A stretch of 61,021 bases of DNA from an uncultured Muribaculaceae bacterium (GCA_902494515.1 CABUTS010000009.1:1-61021); one strand, 5' to 3'; shown: positions 1 to 7,928, counted from the stretch's first letter. Translations and numbers: made by a program. The notes: a model not told the origin generated them from the sequence alone.

Positions 1-494
1 AGCCAGAATTCCATGCGAGGTGTGGTTCCGCCAAAGTCGGCATACCTCATCAGGAAGGCCCTCACGAAGTAACGTTGGAAGAAACCTTCTGTCGTCCCAC
101 CTTGCATTTTTACCGTCGATACAGAGTACTGAGGTCCGGAGGGTCTGGCCATCCACGGCTGGCCTTGTGCCGGCACCGTAGCGACTCCGGGGGCAGGCGG
201 AACCTGATACGGAGCCTGTGGCTGGTACTGTGGAGCTTGCGGCGGGAACTGCTGAGGCTGGTACTGTGGAGCCTGATGCATTGGCTGAGTGGCCTGTGAC
301 ATCGGCTGGGTGTGATACCCGGGTGTCTGAGGCATAGGCTGGGTTGTCTGGGATTTGAGCTTATGCTGGGGTGCCTTGGGCTTGGGGGCTTTTGCCTTAG
401 GCTGTTTTGTTTCGACCCAATTGCCGCAAAAACTGCACATTTTGGCCGATTCCAGGATTGTTTCCCCGCAGAAGGGACATTTTTTTGTTGCCAT
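1..494 (-). CDS. Zinc-ribbon / DUF805 membrane protein (3' end outside window)
   Basis: This minus-strand frame has no stop before the window edge, so it is partial. Starting at 494 it opens with a zinc ribbon: CPFCGE, then CSFCGNWVE about 15 residues later. A proline/glutamine-rich linker with repeated APQYQPQ units fills roughly residues 30-125. The last visible residues (FFQRYFVRAFLMRYADFGG, then TPRMEFW) match the opening of DUF805 (YhaH-like) inner-membrane proteins, whose membrane helices would lie beyond the edge. The start codon is 2 bp after the stop of the M15 peptidase gene, so the two are probably co-transcribed. No specific function is known for this combination. Confidence 0.8.
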   Translation of the reverse strand, partial: MATKKCPFCGETILESAKMCSFCGNWVETKQPKAKAPKPKAPQHKLKSQTTQPMPQTPGYHTQPMSQATQPMHQAPQYQPQQFPPQAPQYQPQAPYQVPPAPGVATVPAQGQPWMARPSGPQYSVSTVKMQGGTTEGFFQRYFVRAFLMRYADFGGTTPRMEFW

Positions 495-496
495 AG

Positions 497-1372
497 TTAT
501 GGTTTGTTGATTTTTGCGTAATTCAGAATCTCCGGACGATATTCGAAATGCATCGTATCGAAGTGATACCATGCCCCGCCCCAGATGAATCCATGCTTCC
601 GGAAGATCTCCACGAGCTGTTGCGGTATCTTGTTGGCATATTGTATTTTTGAAGTCTCGGTGGCATTTTTGTTTTTCCAAAGCCAATAATCGGAATATTC
701 CACGGCGATGTCGAAGGCAATGCCGTAGCTGTGGGCGCTCTGCCGTTTTGCGCCGCGTACGGTCCGCCAGTAGAAAGTGCCGGAACTTTTCAGGTATTTT
801 GTCAGCTCGGGATACCGGGCCAGCTCGGCAGCCACCATACGCAGGCTGTCGGCGGCGCCGTTTACGCTGGTGAAGAGTACATTCTGACCGAACCAGTCAA
901 CATTAACCAGTTTTTTTCGCACATTGCCGGAGCTGTCGCCATACATCTTCTTGAACAGCGCCTCGGAACGCGAACGGCCTGCATCGGCCAGATATTCAGG
1001 CGGATTCTTGACCTCATAGGTCATTGAAAACATATCCTCTATGTCGCTGTCGTCGAGCATGGTGGCAAAATCCTTCTCCCGGCCGTCGTCGTATTGCATC
1101 CGCGAGCCGTCGGTGAAGATAATCTCATTGTTCTCAAAACCGGAAATCATGTCGGGATATGCATCGACGAGCGCCTGCGCACCCGCCGGAATGGCTTTAG
1201 CCGGCGGTGTATCGGCCAATGCGGCGGTGTCAGCTATTGCAGCCGAATCGGTGTGCTCGATCGCTGTATCAACGGACCCGACATTCCGGTCTGTCTTCAT
1301 GCATCCTCCCATGACCATTGCTATCGCCAGGGCCGCTGCAGGAATGATACCTGATAAATTACGTAATGACAT
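497..1372 (-). CDS. M15-family peptidase lipoprotein (VanY / M15_4-like)
   Basis: The 291-residue protein has a lipoprotein signal ending VMGGC, with Cys24 as the acylation site, so it is probably anchored in the cell envelope. Residues 25-60 are a low-complexity Ala/Asp/Thr stretch. The C-terminal half carries the M15 zinc site: HSYGIAFD gives His214 and Asp221, and HFDTMHFEYRP gives His275. Family members are D,D-carboxypeptidases or L-Ala-D-Glu endopeptidases acting on peptidoglycan peptides; the exact bond cut here is not visible. It lies 42 bp after the AAA ATPase gene and 2 bp before the DUF805 gene, consistent with one minus-strand transcript. Confidence 0.87.
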   Translation of the reverse strand: MSLRNLSGIIPAAALAIAMVMGGCMKTDRNVGSVDTAIEHTDSAAIADTAALADTPPAKAIPAGAQALVDAYPDMISGFENNEIIFTDGSRMQYDDGREKDFATMLDDSDIEDMFSMTYEVKNPPEYLADAGRSRSEALFKKMYGDSSGNVRKKLVNVDWFGQNVLFTSVNGAADSLRMVAAELARYPELTKYLKSSGTFYWRTVRGAKRQSAHSYGIAFDIAVEYSDYWLWKNKNATETSKIQYANKIPQQLVEIFRKHGFIWGGAWYHFDTMHFEYRPEILNYAKINKP

Positions 1373-1414
1373 CAGTTCGTCTCAGTTTATGTTTGATTGA
1401 TTTATTTGATGAAT

Positions 1415-2746
1415 TTACATATCATCCAACGTGAAAAGTTTCGTTTCAATTTCATATTGGGAAAGTGCGGCAACCCTGATGCGGTCGACTTTTTCCATAA
1501 ATACTTTGTGGTCGAAGTCGCGCCGCTGACGTTTGATTTCCGCAACAAGGGCAGTTTTGCCGTCGGCCTTAATGCCGACAATGTCGATTTCGTTGGTCTC
1601 CTTCCCTTTTTTGCGTTCCCACCAGGAGCCGATGTCGAGGTAGTTCTGACTCTCCATCATCTTCAGCCGGAACCATTTCTCCAGCGTCAGGCCGGAGAAT
1701 ATCGGGTAATCCCCCCTGACAATGCTGCTCAGGAGACCGAAATTGTTCATCTCCACCAGCGTCTGGTTCCGGTCGAAATATCTGAACCAGAATTTCAGGA
1801 AATTATCGGTGATTTCATATTGCACGTTTTGCGAACGGGGCTTCGACATGATCGGCCGTACCCGCTTGATTAGCGAATAATCCTCGATCAGGCGCTTAAG
1901 GTGACCGGCTACAGTGACTCCGCCCAGCTCTGCCTCTATGGCGCCTTGCGAGTTGATACCGGAGGCAATGCAATTCAGCACCGAGAAATACATTCCGTAA
2001 TCCTTACCGAATTCCTCAATCAGCAGATTGCGGCCTTCATCTACAAACGGCGAATTTTCACGGACGATATAGTTGAGCATCCCCTCCACCGAAAGATCTG
2101 TTTCCTCACAAAGTAGTTCGATGTACTTCGGGACGCCCCCCGTCACGCAATAGAACGCAAGCAGGTCATCGTTGACGTAGTTTGGCCGGAAGTCGCGCAT
2201 GATTTCCTTCATGGTCTCCGTTCCGAAACCCGAAAGGCGAATCATGGCGTCGGCCCTGCCGAATAGTGGCTCGTGGTAGCTCTCGAAAATCTTGTGCATC
2301 ATAGAGTAAACTGACCCCATCAGCAGCAGATTCACGTTGGTTTTATTGCGATATTGATCCCAGATATTCTGCATGTCGCTGAAAACCGACGGATTGATAT
2401 TGAAAAATTCCTGGAATTCATCAATGATGAGGTTGAACTTCAGTCTCTTGGCAGCTTCCATTAGGAGAATAAACAGGCTCCGGAAAGAGTTGATTCCTTC
2501 TGGTATATATATATTCAACTGCGTAGAAATCAGGGTCTTGAACTCCGCACACAGCGCCGCTTCGTTTTTACGGCTCACAAACAGATAAACCGTAGGCGCT
2601 GTCCCCTCGGTGGCACGCAGGGCAAGCGATGTCTTTCCGATGCGGCGACGCCCGGTAATCACAGTCATTCGCGACCGCGACTCAAAAGCCCTGCTCTGAA
2701 TCCGCCGCAGCTCTTCGATTTCCTTTTCCCTATCGTAGAACTTCAT
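1415..2746 (-). CDS. AAA ATPase, archaeal-ATPase / DUF234 type
   Basis: The 443-residue protein begins with a Walker A motif GRRRIGKTSL (Lys38) and has a Walker B-like LIIDEFQEF near residue 108, matching the ATPase_2 (archaeal ATPase) family. The middle contains a winged-helix-like segment, and the C-terminus has EIDIVG followed by ALVAEIK. That spacing resembles the PD-(D/E)XK nuclease-like DUF234 tail of this family. Such proteins are common in Bacteroidales but poorly characterised; no function is assigned here. It has a near-consensus promoter with palindromic repeats in its leader, which suggests autoregulation. Confidence 0.85.
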   Translation of the reverse strand: MKFYDREKEIEELRRIQSRAFESRSRMTVITGRRRIGKTSLALRATEGTAPTVYLFVSRKNEAALCAEFKTLISTQLNIYIPEGINSFRSLFILLMEAAKRLKFNLIIDEFQEFFNINPSVFSDMQNIWDQYRNKTNVNLLLMGSVYSMMHKIFESYHEPLFGRADAMIRLSGFGTETMKEIMRDFRPNYVNDDLLAFYCVTGGVPKYIELLCEETDLSVEGMLNYIVRENSPFVDEGRNLLIEEFGKDYGMYFSVLNCIASGINSQGAIEAELGGVTVAGHLKRLIEDYSLIKRVRPIMSKPRSQNVQYEITDNFLKFWFRYFDRNQTLVEMNNFGLLSSIVRGDYPIFSGLTLEKWFRLKMMESQNYLDIGSWWERKKGKETNEIDIVGIKADGKTALVAEIKRQRRDFDHKVFMEKVDRIRVAALSQYEIETKLFTLDDM

Positions 2747-2760
2747 ATCGTCAAATGCAG

Positions 2761-2812
2761 CTTTGTCACCGTGGTAATTATTACGATGGTAATTATTACC
2801 GCAGTGACAAAG
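2761..2812. repeat. Nested inverted and direct repeats in the ATPase leader
   Basis: Perfect 9-bp inverted arms CTTTGTCAC (2761-2769) and GTGACAAAG (2804-2812) enclose two direct copies of GGTAATTATTAC (2773-2784 and 2788-2799), 15 bp apart. The second copy extends to the palindrome GGTAATTATTACC. The outer right arm overlaps the -7 box. It could be an operator or a structured leader. Confidence 0.7.
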
Positions 2813-2839
2813 TTACGAACTTTTCCCTGAATCTCCAAA
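2808..2839 (-). promoter_or_regulatory. Bacteroidetes sigma-ABfr-type promoter of the AAA ATPase gene
   Basis: Read on the minus strand, TTTG (2839-2836) is followed by 20 bp and then TAACTTTG (2815-2808). This is a full match to the TTTG-N19-21-TAnnTTTG consensus. Transcription should start close to the palindromic repeats at 2761-2812. Confidence 0.75.
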
Positions 2840-3072
2840 TTTTTGAATTCCCAAATTTGGCTAAGAAACGCTTATCCCCCTAATTATATTAAAATAACTT
2901 AACCATAGCGACCGAATTCTAATTTTAAGCGTAAATTTAGACATGCGTTAACCGTTATCCTTGCAGCTTTCCGTCCCGGCAAATATATTGTAGGAATCTA
3001 TCAGCCGCTGAAGAAATAAGAGGTTGTTTAATAATGATTGTTAATAGAAGTCAGTTTGCTTAGTGTCATCAT
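2840..3072. other. Intergenic stretch without recognised genes
   Basis: This AT-rich spacer lies between the ATPase promoter and the terminator downstream of the nitroreductase gene. No open frame with coding character or RNA gene is visible. One TTAAGCG-type word occurs near 2928, resembling the half-sites noted upstream of the carbohydrate operons, but it is not near a recognisable promoter. Confidence 0.5.
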
Positions 3073-3115
3073 TAAAGTCGGAGCCTGAGGTGGTGAGGCT
3101 CAGGTCCCGACTTTA
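3073..3115 (-). terminator. Hairpin terminator downstream of the nitroreductase gene
   Basis: TAAAGTCGGAGCCTGAG pairs with CTCAGGTCCCGACTTTA across a short loop, giving a 17-bp stem with few mismatches. It lies 21 bp past the stop of the minus-strand nitroreductase gene. There is no strong U-tract, so termination is inferred from position and stability. Confidence 0.6.
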
Positions 3116-3136
3116 GATTTGGGTTACTTGTTTGGA

Positions 3137-3823
3137 TTACTTGGCGTAGCCGATGGGGTTGTTCATCACGGGGAGCTGGCGGGCAGTCAGGCCGAGGAGC
3201 CTGGAGATGGCGGCGGCATCGAGGGTGGCACGCGGCACGGTGGCGAGGCCGAGCGCGGCGCAGGCAAGATTGAGGTTTTCACAGGCGATGCCGACATCAA
3301 TCATGGCCATCATTTCGGCGCGGTCATCGGCAGGAAGTCCCTCCATGTTGGCGACGAAAACAACGCTGTAGGGCGCGTCCATCACGAATTCCTGACTGAA
3401 TTCGGGCGTGCCGGCAATCATGTTGCGATGGTCACCTTCCGCTACCTGCTTCAGCGCGTGGGTTGACGGCTCGTATTTCCATACGCCCTCCTTGCTGAAG
3501 AGATAAGCGTCAACCTCCTGCCAGTTCAGGGCTGTGGGGTTGGAGCGGTTGGCGAGCTTATCGCCCATGCCAGGCTTGGCATCCGGGCGGTTCACGCCGA
3601 GGGTCATCCAGAGCGCCTGACCGAGCTTTTCGATTTCCACGTCTCGCGCCGAGTCGAAGTCGCGCGAACTGTGACGGTTGGCAACTACCTCATTTACAGG
3701 CATACCGCCGGCGAATTCCGGGGACGGCAGCTTGATATCCTTAGCTTCCATATTCATTGTTGAGATTAGAGATATTGTTGTACCGAGAACAAATATCTGC
3801 CGAATTAAGTTTTGAAGACACAT
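3137..3823 (-). CDS. Nitroreductase-family (SagB-like) protein
   Basis: The 228-residue protein carries the nitroreductase fold pattern: NRHSSRDFD near the N-terminus for FMN phosphate contact, a central dimer region, and the closing ALGLATVP...MNNPIGYAK segment with the family's conserved glycine-rich end. It resembles the SagB/ThcOx-type branch, which uses FMN for two-electron oxidations or reductions; the substrate is not evident. The first about 26 residues are hydrophobic (IFVLGTTISLIST) and may be a signal peptide, suggesting periplasmic location. A second Met near residue 23 is an alternative cytoplasmic start. It is monocistronic, with a terminator downstream. Confidence 0.82.
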   Translation of the reverse strand: MCLQNLIRQIFVLGTTISLISTMNMEAKDIKLPSPEFAGGMPVNEVVANRHSSRDFDSARDVEIEKLGQALWMTLGVNRPDAKPGMGDKLANRSNPTALNWQEVDAYLFSKEGVWKYEPSTHALKQVAEGDHRNMIAGTPEFSQEFVMDAPYSVVFVANMEGLPADDRAEMMAMIDVGIACENLNLACAALGLATVPRATLDAAAISRLLGLTARQLPVMNNPIGYAK

Positions 3824-3891
3824 GATGATAATTCGTTAAGAAAGATTTTATGGCCGGGGGGCCCGCGGTTTCCGCGCGGCATCGGCCTCTA

Positions 3892-3899
3892 CAAAGTTA
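3892..3899 (-). promoter_or_regulatory. -7 box of the nitroreductase gene
   Basis: TAACTTTG on the minus strand, about 70 bp upstream of the start codon. No TTTG lies at the ideal distance, so this is a partial promoter match. Confidence 0.5.
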
Positions 3900-3978
3900 C
3901 AAAAAAATCCGGTGAATGTCGCAATTTCAAAAAAGAAAATTGCCTTTGTCGTACAGATGCGCCGAAGTCTCATGTTAA

Positions 3979-4002
3979 CGTACGGACGTGCCTTTGGCAC
4001 GT
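3979..4002. repeat. Solo end of the dispersed palindromic repeat family
   Basis: ACGTACGGACGTGCC followed by TTTGGCACGT forms a 7-bp hairpin (ACGTGCC/GGCACGT) and is repeated exactly near 60376-60400, at the left end of the long inverted repeat beside cca. It may be a remnant of the same element. Confidence 0.6.
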
Positions 4003-4049
4003 GAACTTTGCAAACCGCAATACATTAAAAATCATGGAGTTAAATATTT

Positions 4050-4069
4050 GTTTGGTAAGGTTTGGTAAG
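4050..4069. repeat. 10-bp direct repeat upstream of the HipB-like gene
   Basis: TTTGGTAAGG occurs twice in tandem about 75 bp upstream of the promoter at 4145. A regulatory role is possible because the downstream gene encodes a DNA-binding protein of an autoregulating type. Confidence 0.45.
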
Positions 4070-4144
4070 GTTCTGCATTGGAAAATCACTATGCACGACC
4101 GCTTTAAATAAGGGTAATAAAGCTTTGCGTTTTGTTGGGAAAGA

Positions 4145-4176
4145 TTTGGAAATGTCGGGGGAATGTGGTATCTTTG
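4145..4176 (+). promoter_or_regulatory. Promoter of the HipB-like regulator
   Basis: TTTG (4145-4148), 20-bp spacer, TATCTTTG (4169-4176): a full consensus Bacteroidetes promoter, leaving a leader of about 15 nt before the start at 4198. Confidence 0.75.
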
Positions 4177-4197
4177 TGGTAAGATATTGGTAGAATT

Positions 4198-4569
4198 ATG
4201 CGAAAAAGCGGTATTAGTGATGAAATATTAGCAGTATTGGATAGCTTCGTTCTGGACAATGAGGAGGATATCGCCCGGGAGGTAGCTGAGAATTTTCGCC
4301 GCCGCCGCGTGGAGAAGAATATCACCCGGCAGCAGGTGGCGGAGCAGTCGGGGGTGCCGCTGTCGACCGTCGCGCGATTCGAGCAGAAGGGTCTGATCAG
4401 TTTTGACTCTCTGATCCGGTTGGCCATGGCCTTGGGTTACACCCCCGACATCCGCCGGCTGTTCGGCGAACCCCACTACACCACCATGGCGGAACTCGAC
4501 CTCATCCGCCGCAAGCAGTCCGCCAAACGCGCCTATCGTTCAAAATCCTCCCCCAACCCCGAATCCTGA
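4198..4569 (+). CDS. XRE / HipB-like helix-turn-helix protein
   Basis: The 123-residue protein has a Cro/C1-type HTH at about residues 40-95: the segment NITRQQVAEQSGVPLSTVARFE is the two-helix DNA-reading unit, and SFDSLIRLAMALG is the typical fifth helix. The N-terminal 30 residues are acidic and helical; the C-terminus is basic and Ser/Lys-rich. Such proteins are usually antitoxins or repressors that bind their own promoter together with a HipA-type kinase. Here the stop overlaps the next ATG by one base, but the downstream frame encodes only 45 residues, so the usual toxin partner is missing. Confidence 0.82.
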   Translation: MRKSGISDEILAVLDSFVLDNEEDIAREVAENFRRRRVEKNITRQQVAEQSGVPLSTVARFEQKGLISFDSLIRLAMALGYTPDIRRLFGEPHYTTMAELDLIRRKQSAKRAYRSKSSPNPES

Positions 4570-4706
4570 TGATCAAGCACACTGAAAAACTGCAAGTTAC
4601 ATTTCGCGGACGTTCCGTAGGCACCGGCATCCGCATGAGCCTGTCGCGCTGCCGCGACCTCATCGACGAAGTCACTGCCGCCTGCTCCACCATTCAGCTA
4701 CCCTAA
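4569..4706 (+). pseudogene. Short frame after the HipB-like gene, possible HipA remnant
   Basis: This 45-codon frame is translationally overlapped with the HTH gene (TGATG). It begins KLQVTFRGRSVGT, which resembles the strand-turn-strand opening of HipA N-terminal domains, then loses similarity and stops. A terminator-like hairpin follows directly. It could be a degraded HipA or a genuine small partner protein; the match is short and by eye only. Confidence 0.4.
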
Positions 4707-4720
4707 GTGACCAAGTAAAA

Positions 4721-4757
4721 TCGCCGCAGGGAGTCGAGGAGTGACTGCCTGCGGCGA
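4721..4757 (+). terminator. Hairpin terminator after the HipB-like operon
   Basis: TCGCCGCAGG (4721-4730) pairs perfectly with CCTGCGGCGA (4748-4757), followed by GATTTATCT. It ends the short HTH operon. Confidence 0.65.
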
Positions 4758-4891
4758 GATTTATCTCCACCTTCACGCCATCGAACGACGCGAGGATGGT
4801 GCGCCCGGATGTGGCGCCAAGGTCTGAAGAAATCATGGCGACCGTTGAAAAGTTTTTGGGCTTTTCCGCCGGTTATTTCAAAAAAGTGACG

Positions 4892-4899
4892 TAACTTTG
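4892..4899 (+). promoter_or_regulatory. -7 box immediately before the DUF1846 gene
   Basis: TAACTTTG ends 9 nt before the ATG at 4909, so the transcript would have almost no leader. No TTTG stands at the usual -33 distance. The sequence also contains an in-frame TTG that could be mistaken for a start. Confidence 0.5.
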
Positions 4900-4908
4900 C
4901 ATACTGTT

Positions 4909-6381
4909 ATGAAATACGGTTTTGACAACGGAAAATATCTCAGAATTCAGTCTGAGCATATCCAGGAGAGGATTGCCAAGTTCGGCAACAAACTATATCT
5001 GGAGATGGGCGGCAAGCTCTTCGACGACCATCATGCCTCGCGCGTGTTGCCCGGCTTCCAGCCAGACAGTAAGCTGAGGATGCTATCGCAGCTGGCCGAC
5101 AAGGCCGAGATCGTGATTGTCATCAGCTCGTTCGACATCGAAAAAAACAAGGTACGCGCCGACCTCGGCATCACCTACGACGAGGACGTGCTGCGTCTGC
5201 GTCAGGCGTTCATCGACCGCGGATTTATGGTCAACTCGGTGGTGGTCACCCACTATAATGGCCAGAAATCGGCCGACGCTTTCCGCGCCAAGCTCGAACG
5301 GCTCGGAATCCGCACCTATGTCCACTATCTCATCGAGGGATATCCCGCCAACGTCGACCTCATCGCCTCCGACGAGGGGTTCGGCAAGAACGACTACGTC
5401 GAGACGACCCGCCCGCTGGTAATCGTCACCGCCCCCGGTCCGGGCAGTGGCAAGATGGCTGTCTGCCTCAGTCAGCTCTACAACGAAAATCGCCGCGGCA
5501 TCCAGGCCGGTTACGCCAAGTTCGAGACCTTCCCGGTGTGGAACCTCCCCCTGAAACACCCCGTCAACATCGCCTACGAAGCCGCCACCGCCGACCTCAA
5601 CGACGTGAACATGATTGACCCGTTCCATCTCGAGGCTTACGGCAAAACCGCAGTGAACTATAATCGCGACATAGAGATTTACCCGGTGCTGAACGCTCTG
5701 TTCGAGGGCATTTACGGCAGCAACCCCTACAAGTCGCCGACCGACATGGGTGTAAACATGGTGGGCTTCTGCATCAGCGACGACGAAATATGCTGCAACG
5801 CCTCGAAAAACGAGATTATCCGCCGTTACTTCGCCGCCCTGAACCGCTTCGCCCTCGGCGACGGCTGCGAGGCTGAGGTCAACAAGATAGCGCTGCTGTT
5901 CAAGCAGGCCAAAATCGATGTATCGTTCCGCCCCGTGGTTCAGGCCGCCCGCGACCGCGCCGAGCTGACCGGTGTCCCCTGCAGCGCCATACAGTTTGCC
6001 GACGGCACCATCATCACCTCGCAGACCAGCGAACTGCTTGGCACCAGTGCCGCGCTGATTCTCAACGCCGTAAAGCACCTGGCCGGCATCGACCACAGCG
6101 TCAAGCTCATCCCCCAGGAGTTCATCGAACCCATCCAGAAGACCAAGACCTCATATCTCGGCGCCCGTAACCCCCGACTGCACACCGACGAAGTGCTCGT
6201 GGCGCTATCCGTACTTTCGCCCCACAGCGAGAACGCGCGCCTCGCCCTCGAAAGCCTCCCGAAACTCCGCGGATGCCAGATACACACCACCGTGATGCTC
6301 GGCGAAGTGGACCGCAAAATCTACAGCCGCCTCGGCGTAGGCGTCACCTGCGACCCCACCCACAAAGTCCGCCACAGCTAA
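4909..6381 (+). CDS. DUF1846 family protein
   Basis: The 490-residue protein matches DUF1846 over its whole length, including the family opening MKYGFDNGKYLRIQSEHI and GGKLFDDHHASRVLPGF, and the glycine-rich APGPGSGKMAVCLSQLY segment near residue 185 that resembles a nucleotide-binding loop. Family members are about 500 residues, cytoplasmic and of unknown biochemical role. ATG at 4909 is chosen because homologues begin MK.GFD; the upstream in-frame TTG at 4897 lies inside the promoter box. The following small membrane-protein gene starts 15 bp downstream. Confidence 0.9.
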   Translation: MKYGFDNGKYLRIQSEHIQERIAKFGNKLYLEMGGKLFDDHHASRVLPGFQPDSKLRMLSQLADKAEIVIVISSFDIEKNKVRADLGITYDEDVLRLRQAFIDRGFMVNSVVVTHYNGQKSADAFRAKLERLGIRTYVHYLIEGYPANVDLIASDEGFGKNDYVETTRPLVIVTAPGPGSGKMAVCLSQLYNENRRGIQAGYAKFETFPVWNLPLKHPVNIAYEAATADLNDVNMIDPFHLEAYGKTAVNYNRDIEIYPVLNALFEGIYGSNPYKSPTDMGVNMVGFCISDDEICCNASKNEIIRRYFAALNRFALGDGCEAEVNKIALLFKQAKIDVSFRPVVQAARDRAELTGVPCSAIQFADGTIITSQTSELLGTSAALILNAVKHLAGIDHSVKLIPQEFIEPIQKTKTSYLGARNPRLHTDEVLVALSVLSPHSENARLALESLPKLRGCQIHTTVMLGEVDRKIYSRLGVGVTCDPTHKVRHS

Positions 6382-6396
6382 CCCCGCCATGGCGTT

Positions 6397-6678
6397 ATGA
6401 TAGGCAACGACGAACTCAGGCGCATATACGGGAAACCGGCTAACCGGCGGCTGAAGTGGATTGCGCTCGGAATCGGCTGCGGAGCTATTGCGTTGTTGCT
6501 CAGTACGATATTCTGCGGAGGCGGAATTCCATGGCCGACGATGTGTATTCTGCGGGGTTGCGCCGGACTGTTGTCCTTAATGTTCGTGGTTGTTGTGGCA
6601 ATTCTCGTTTACCGCGTTAACCGCGAATACATACTGTGGCGACCTGAACATGACAATGTTTCTGAAAAACAATCTTGA
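6397..6678 (+). CDS. Small two-helix membrane protein, unknown
   Basis: The 93-residue protein has two hydrophobic segments (about residues 20-40 and 52-72) separated by CGGGIPWPT, with charged ends. No family is recognised. It sits 15 bp after DUF1846 and 12 bp before the acetylesterase gene, so it may be read from the DUF1846 promoter. The coding call rests on spacing and on the membrane-protein character. Confidence 0.6.
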   Translation: MIGNDELRRIYGKPANRRLKWIALGIGCGAIALLLSTIFCGGGIPWPTMCILRGCAGLLSLMFVVVVAILVYRVNREYILWRPEHDNVSEKQS

Positions 6679-6690
6679 AAATATATAGAG

Positions 6691-7482
6691 ATGAAAAGAA
6701 TTGCAAGTCTGTTGATGATGGTTATAGCCGTGGTTTCGGCGCTGAACATGAACGCTCAGTCGCGGGTCGTAAGCTTCGGTTCGCCCGATATGAAAGTGTT
6801 CCTGCCGCCGGCATCGATTGCCAACGGCAAGGCAGTTCTTTGTTGCCCCGGCGGAGGCTACAGCGTTCTCGCCTCCGACCATGAGGGCTACGACTGGGCG
6901 CCGTACTTCAACAACCTCGGTTTTGCCTATGCTGTGGTCAGATACCGCATGCCCAACGGCGATAAAACCATCCCGATGAACGATGTTGCTCAGTGTTTCA
7001 AAATTCTCCGCGACAGCGCCGCTGTCTGGCATTTCAGTCCCGAGCAAATCGGCATCATGGGCTCCTCGGCCGGCGGCCACCTCGCCTCGACCATCGCCAC
7101 TCACCCCTCGACCGGCTGCAATCCCGCATTCCAGATTCTCTTCTACCCCGTAATTTCGCTCGCCGCCGACATCACTCATCATGGCACTCGCCATGGCTTC
7201 CTCGGCGATAACCCCTCGGAAGAGGAGGTTGCCGCATGGTCGTCGGACAACAATGTTTCGTCCGCCACTCCTCCCGCTTTTCTGGTGCTCTGCAGCGACG
7301 ATACGGTCGTGCCTCCGGCCAACAGTATTCTTTATTACAACGCTCTGGTGGCCAACCACATTCCCGCTTCGATGTTCATTTATCCCACCGGAAACCATGG
7401 CTGGGGCTACCACACAACCTTCAGCTATCACACCCAGATGCTCTCCGAGCTCACCACCTGGCTCCGCAACCTCTCCGAATAA
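6691..7482 (+). CDS. Secreted alpha/beta-hydrolase (acetylesterase, BD-FAE-like)
   Basis: A signal peptide (about residues 1-22, ending NMNAQ) is followed by an alpha/beta-hydrolase domain: oxyanion-type PGGGY near residue 53, nucleophile motif GSSAG (Ser126), CSDDTVVPP with the acid (Asp203 or Asp204), and His236 in GNHGWG. It belongs to the Aes-like esterases that Bacteroidetes use to remove acetyl or other acyl groups from glycans. It is closely related in length and motifs to the enzyme at 29895-30686. It lies at the edge of the degradation locus, and the substrate is not visible. Confidence 0.85.
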   Translation: MKRIASLLMMVIAVVSALNMNAQSRVVSFGSPDMKVFLPPASIANGKAVLCCPGGGYSVLASDHEGYDWAPYFNNLGFAYAVVRYRMPNGDKTIPMNDVAQCFKILRDSAAVWHFSPEQIGIMGSSAGGHLASTIATHPSTGCNPAFQILFYPVISLAADITHHGTRHGFLGDNPSEEEVAAWSSDNNVSSATPPAFLVLCSDDTVVPPANSILYYNALVANHIPASMFIYPTGNHGWGYHTTFSYHTQMLSELTTWLRNLSE

Positions 7483-7557
7483 ATTGCAGAATCCTTGCCG
7501 CCGGTGTCAGCCGTGACCGCAAAAAGCACTGCGCTCTTGGTTCCCGGCATCACGTAA

Positions 7558-7905
7558 TCAGTCAATTATTTCCCAGTGACCGTCTTTCGTTTTACCGACA
7601 CGTTTTATCTTGCCTGATTCTCTGAGGACAGCGATAAGGCGATTTACTTTTCTTTGTGAAAATCCGGTGATCGCAGCCAGTTTGGGCTGGGTAATATATG
7701 CATTTTCTCTGATGGCATCAATGATGGCTTTTTCCTCGCCATTATTCTCGCCATTCTCGCCATTCTCGCCATTATTTTCGCCAAAGTGGCGAGAATTAAT
7801 TTGTATGAGTGGATATTCTACTGTTGAGACAAGCAGGTCACTATGTTCAACAATAAAATCATAGTATCCGTCCGAAATAGGCCGACCAGATTTAATGCAA
7901 ATCAA
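7558..7905 (-). pseudogene. C-terminal winged-helix fragment of a COG2865-like regulator
   Basis: The frame encodes a Gly-Glu-Asn repeat linker (GENNGENGENGENNGE, from 9-bp repeats near 7738-7785) followed by a winged helix (AIIDAIRENAYITQPKLAAI, then TGFSQRKVNRLI). This arrangement is typical of the C-terminus of AlbA/ATP-binding transcriptional regulators (COG2865). No ATG opens the frame, and an in-frame TAG lies just upstream inside a perfect inverted repeat. It is therefore best read as a truncated gene, possibly cut by the rearrangement that produced that repeat. Confidence 0.55.
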
Positions 7906-7928
7906 GTCGGCCTATTTCGGACGGATAC
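7864..7928. repeat. Perfect 23-bp inverted repeat
   Basis: Arms 7864-7886 and 7906-7928 are exact reverse complements separated by 19 bp. The left arm is part of the truncated winged-helix frame; the right arm lies 32 bp past the GH3 stop. It could end GH3 transcription on the minus strand, although no U-tract follows. Confidence 0.85.

Noticed and set aside
2928..2946. TTAAGCG-type word as a regulator site
   Set aside because: Not placed at a recognisable promoter, and AT-rich spacers of this genome contain such words by chance.
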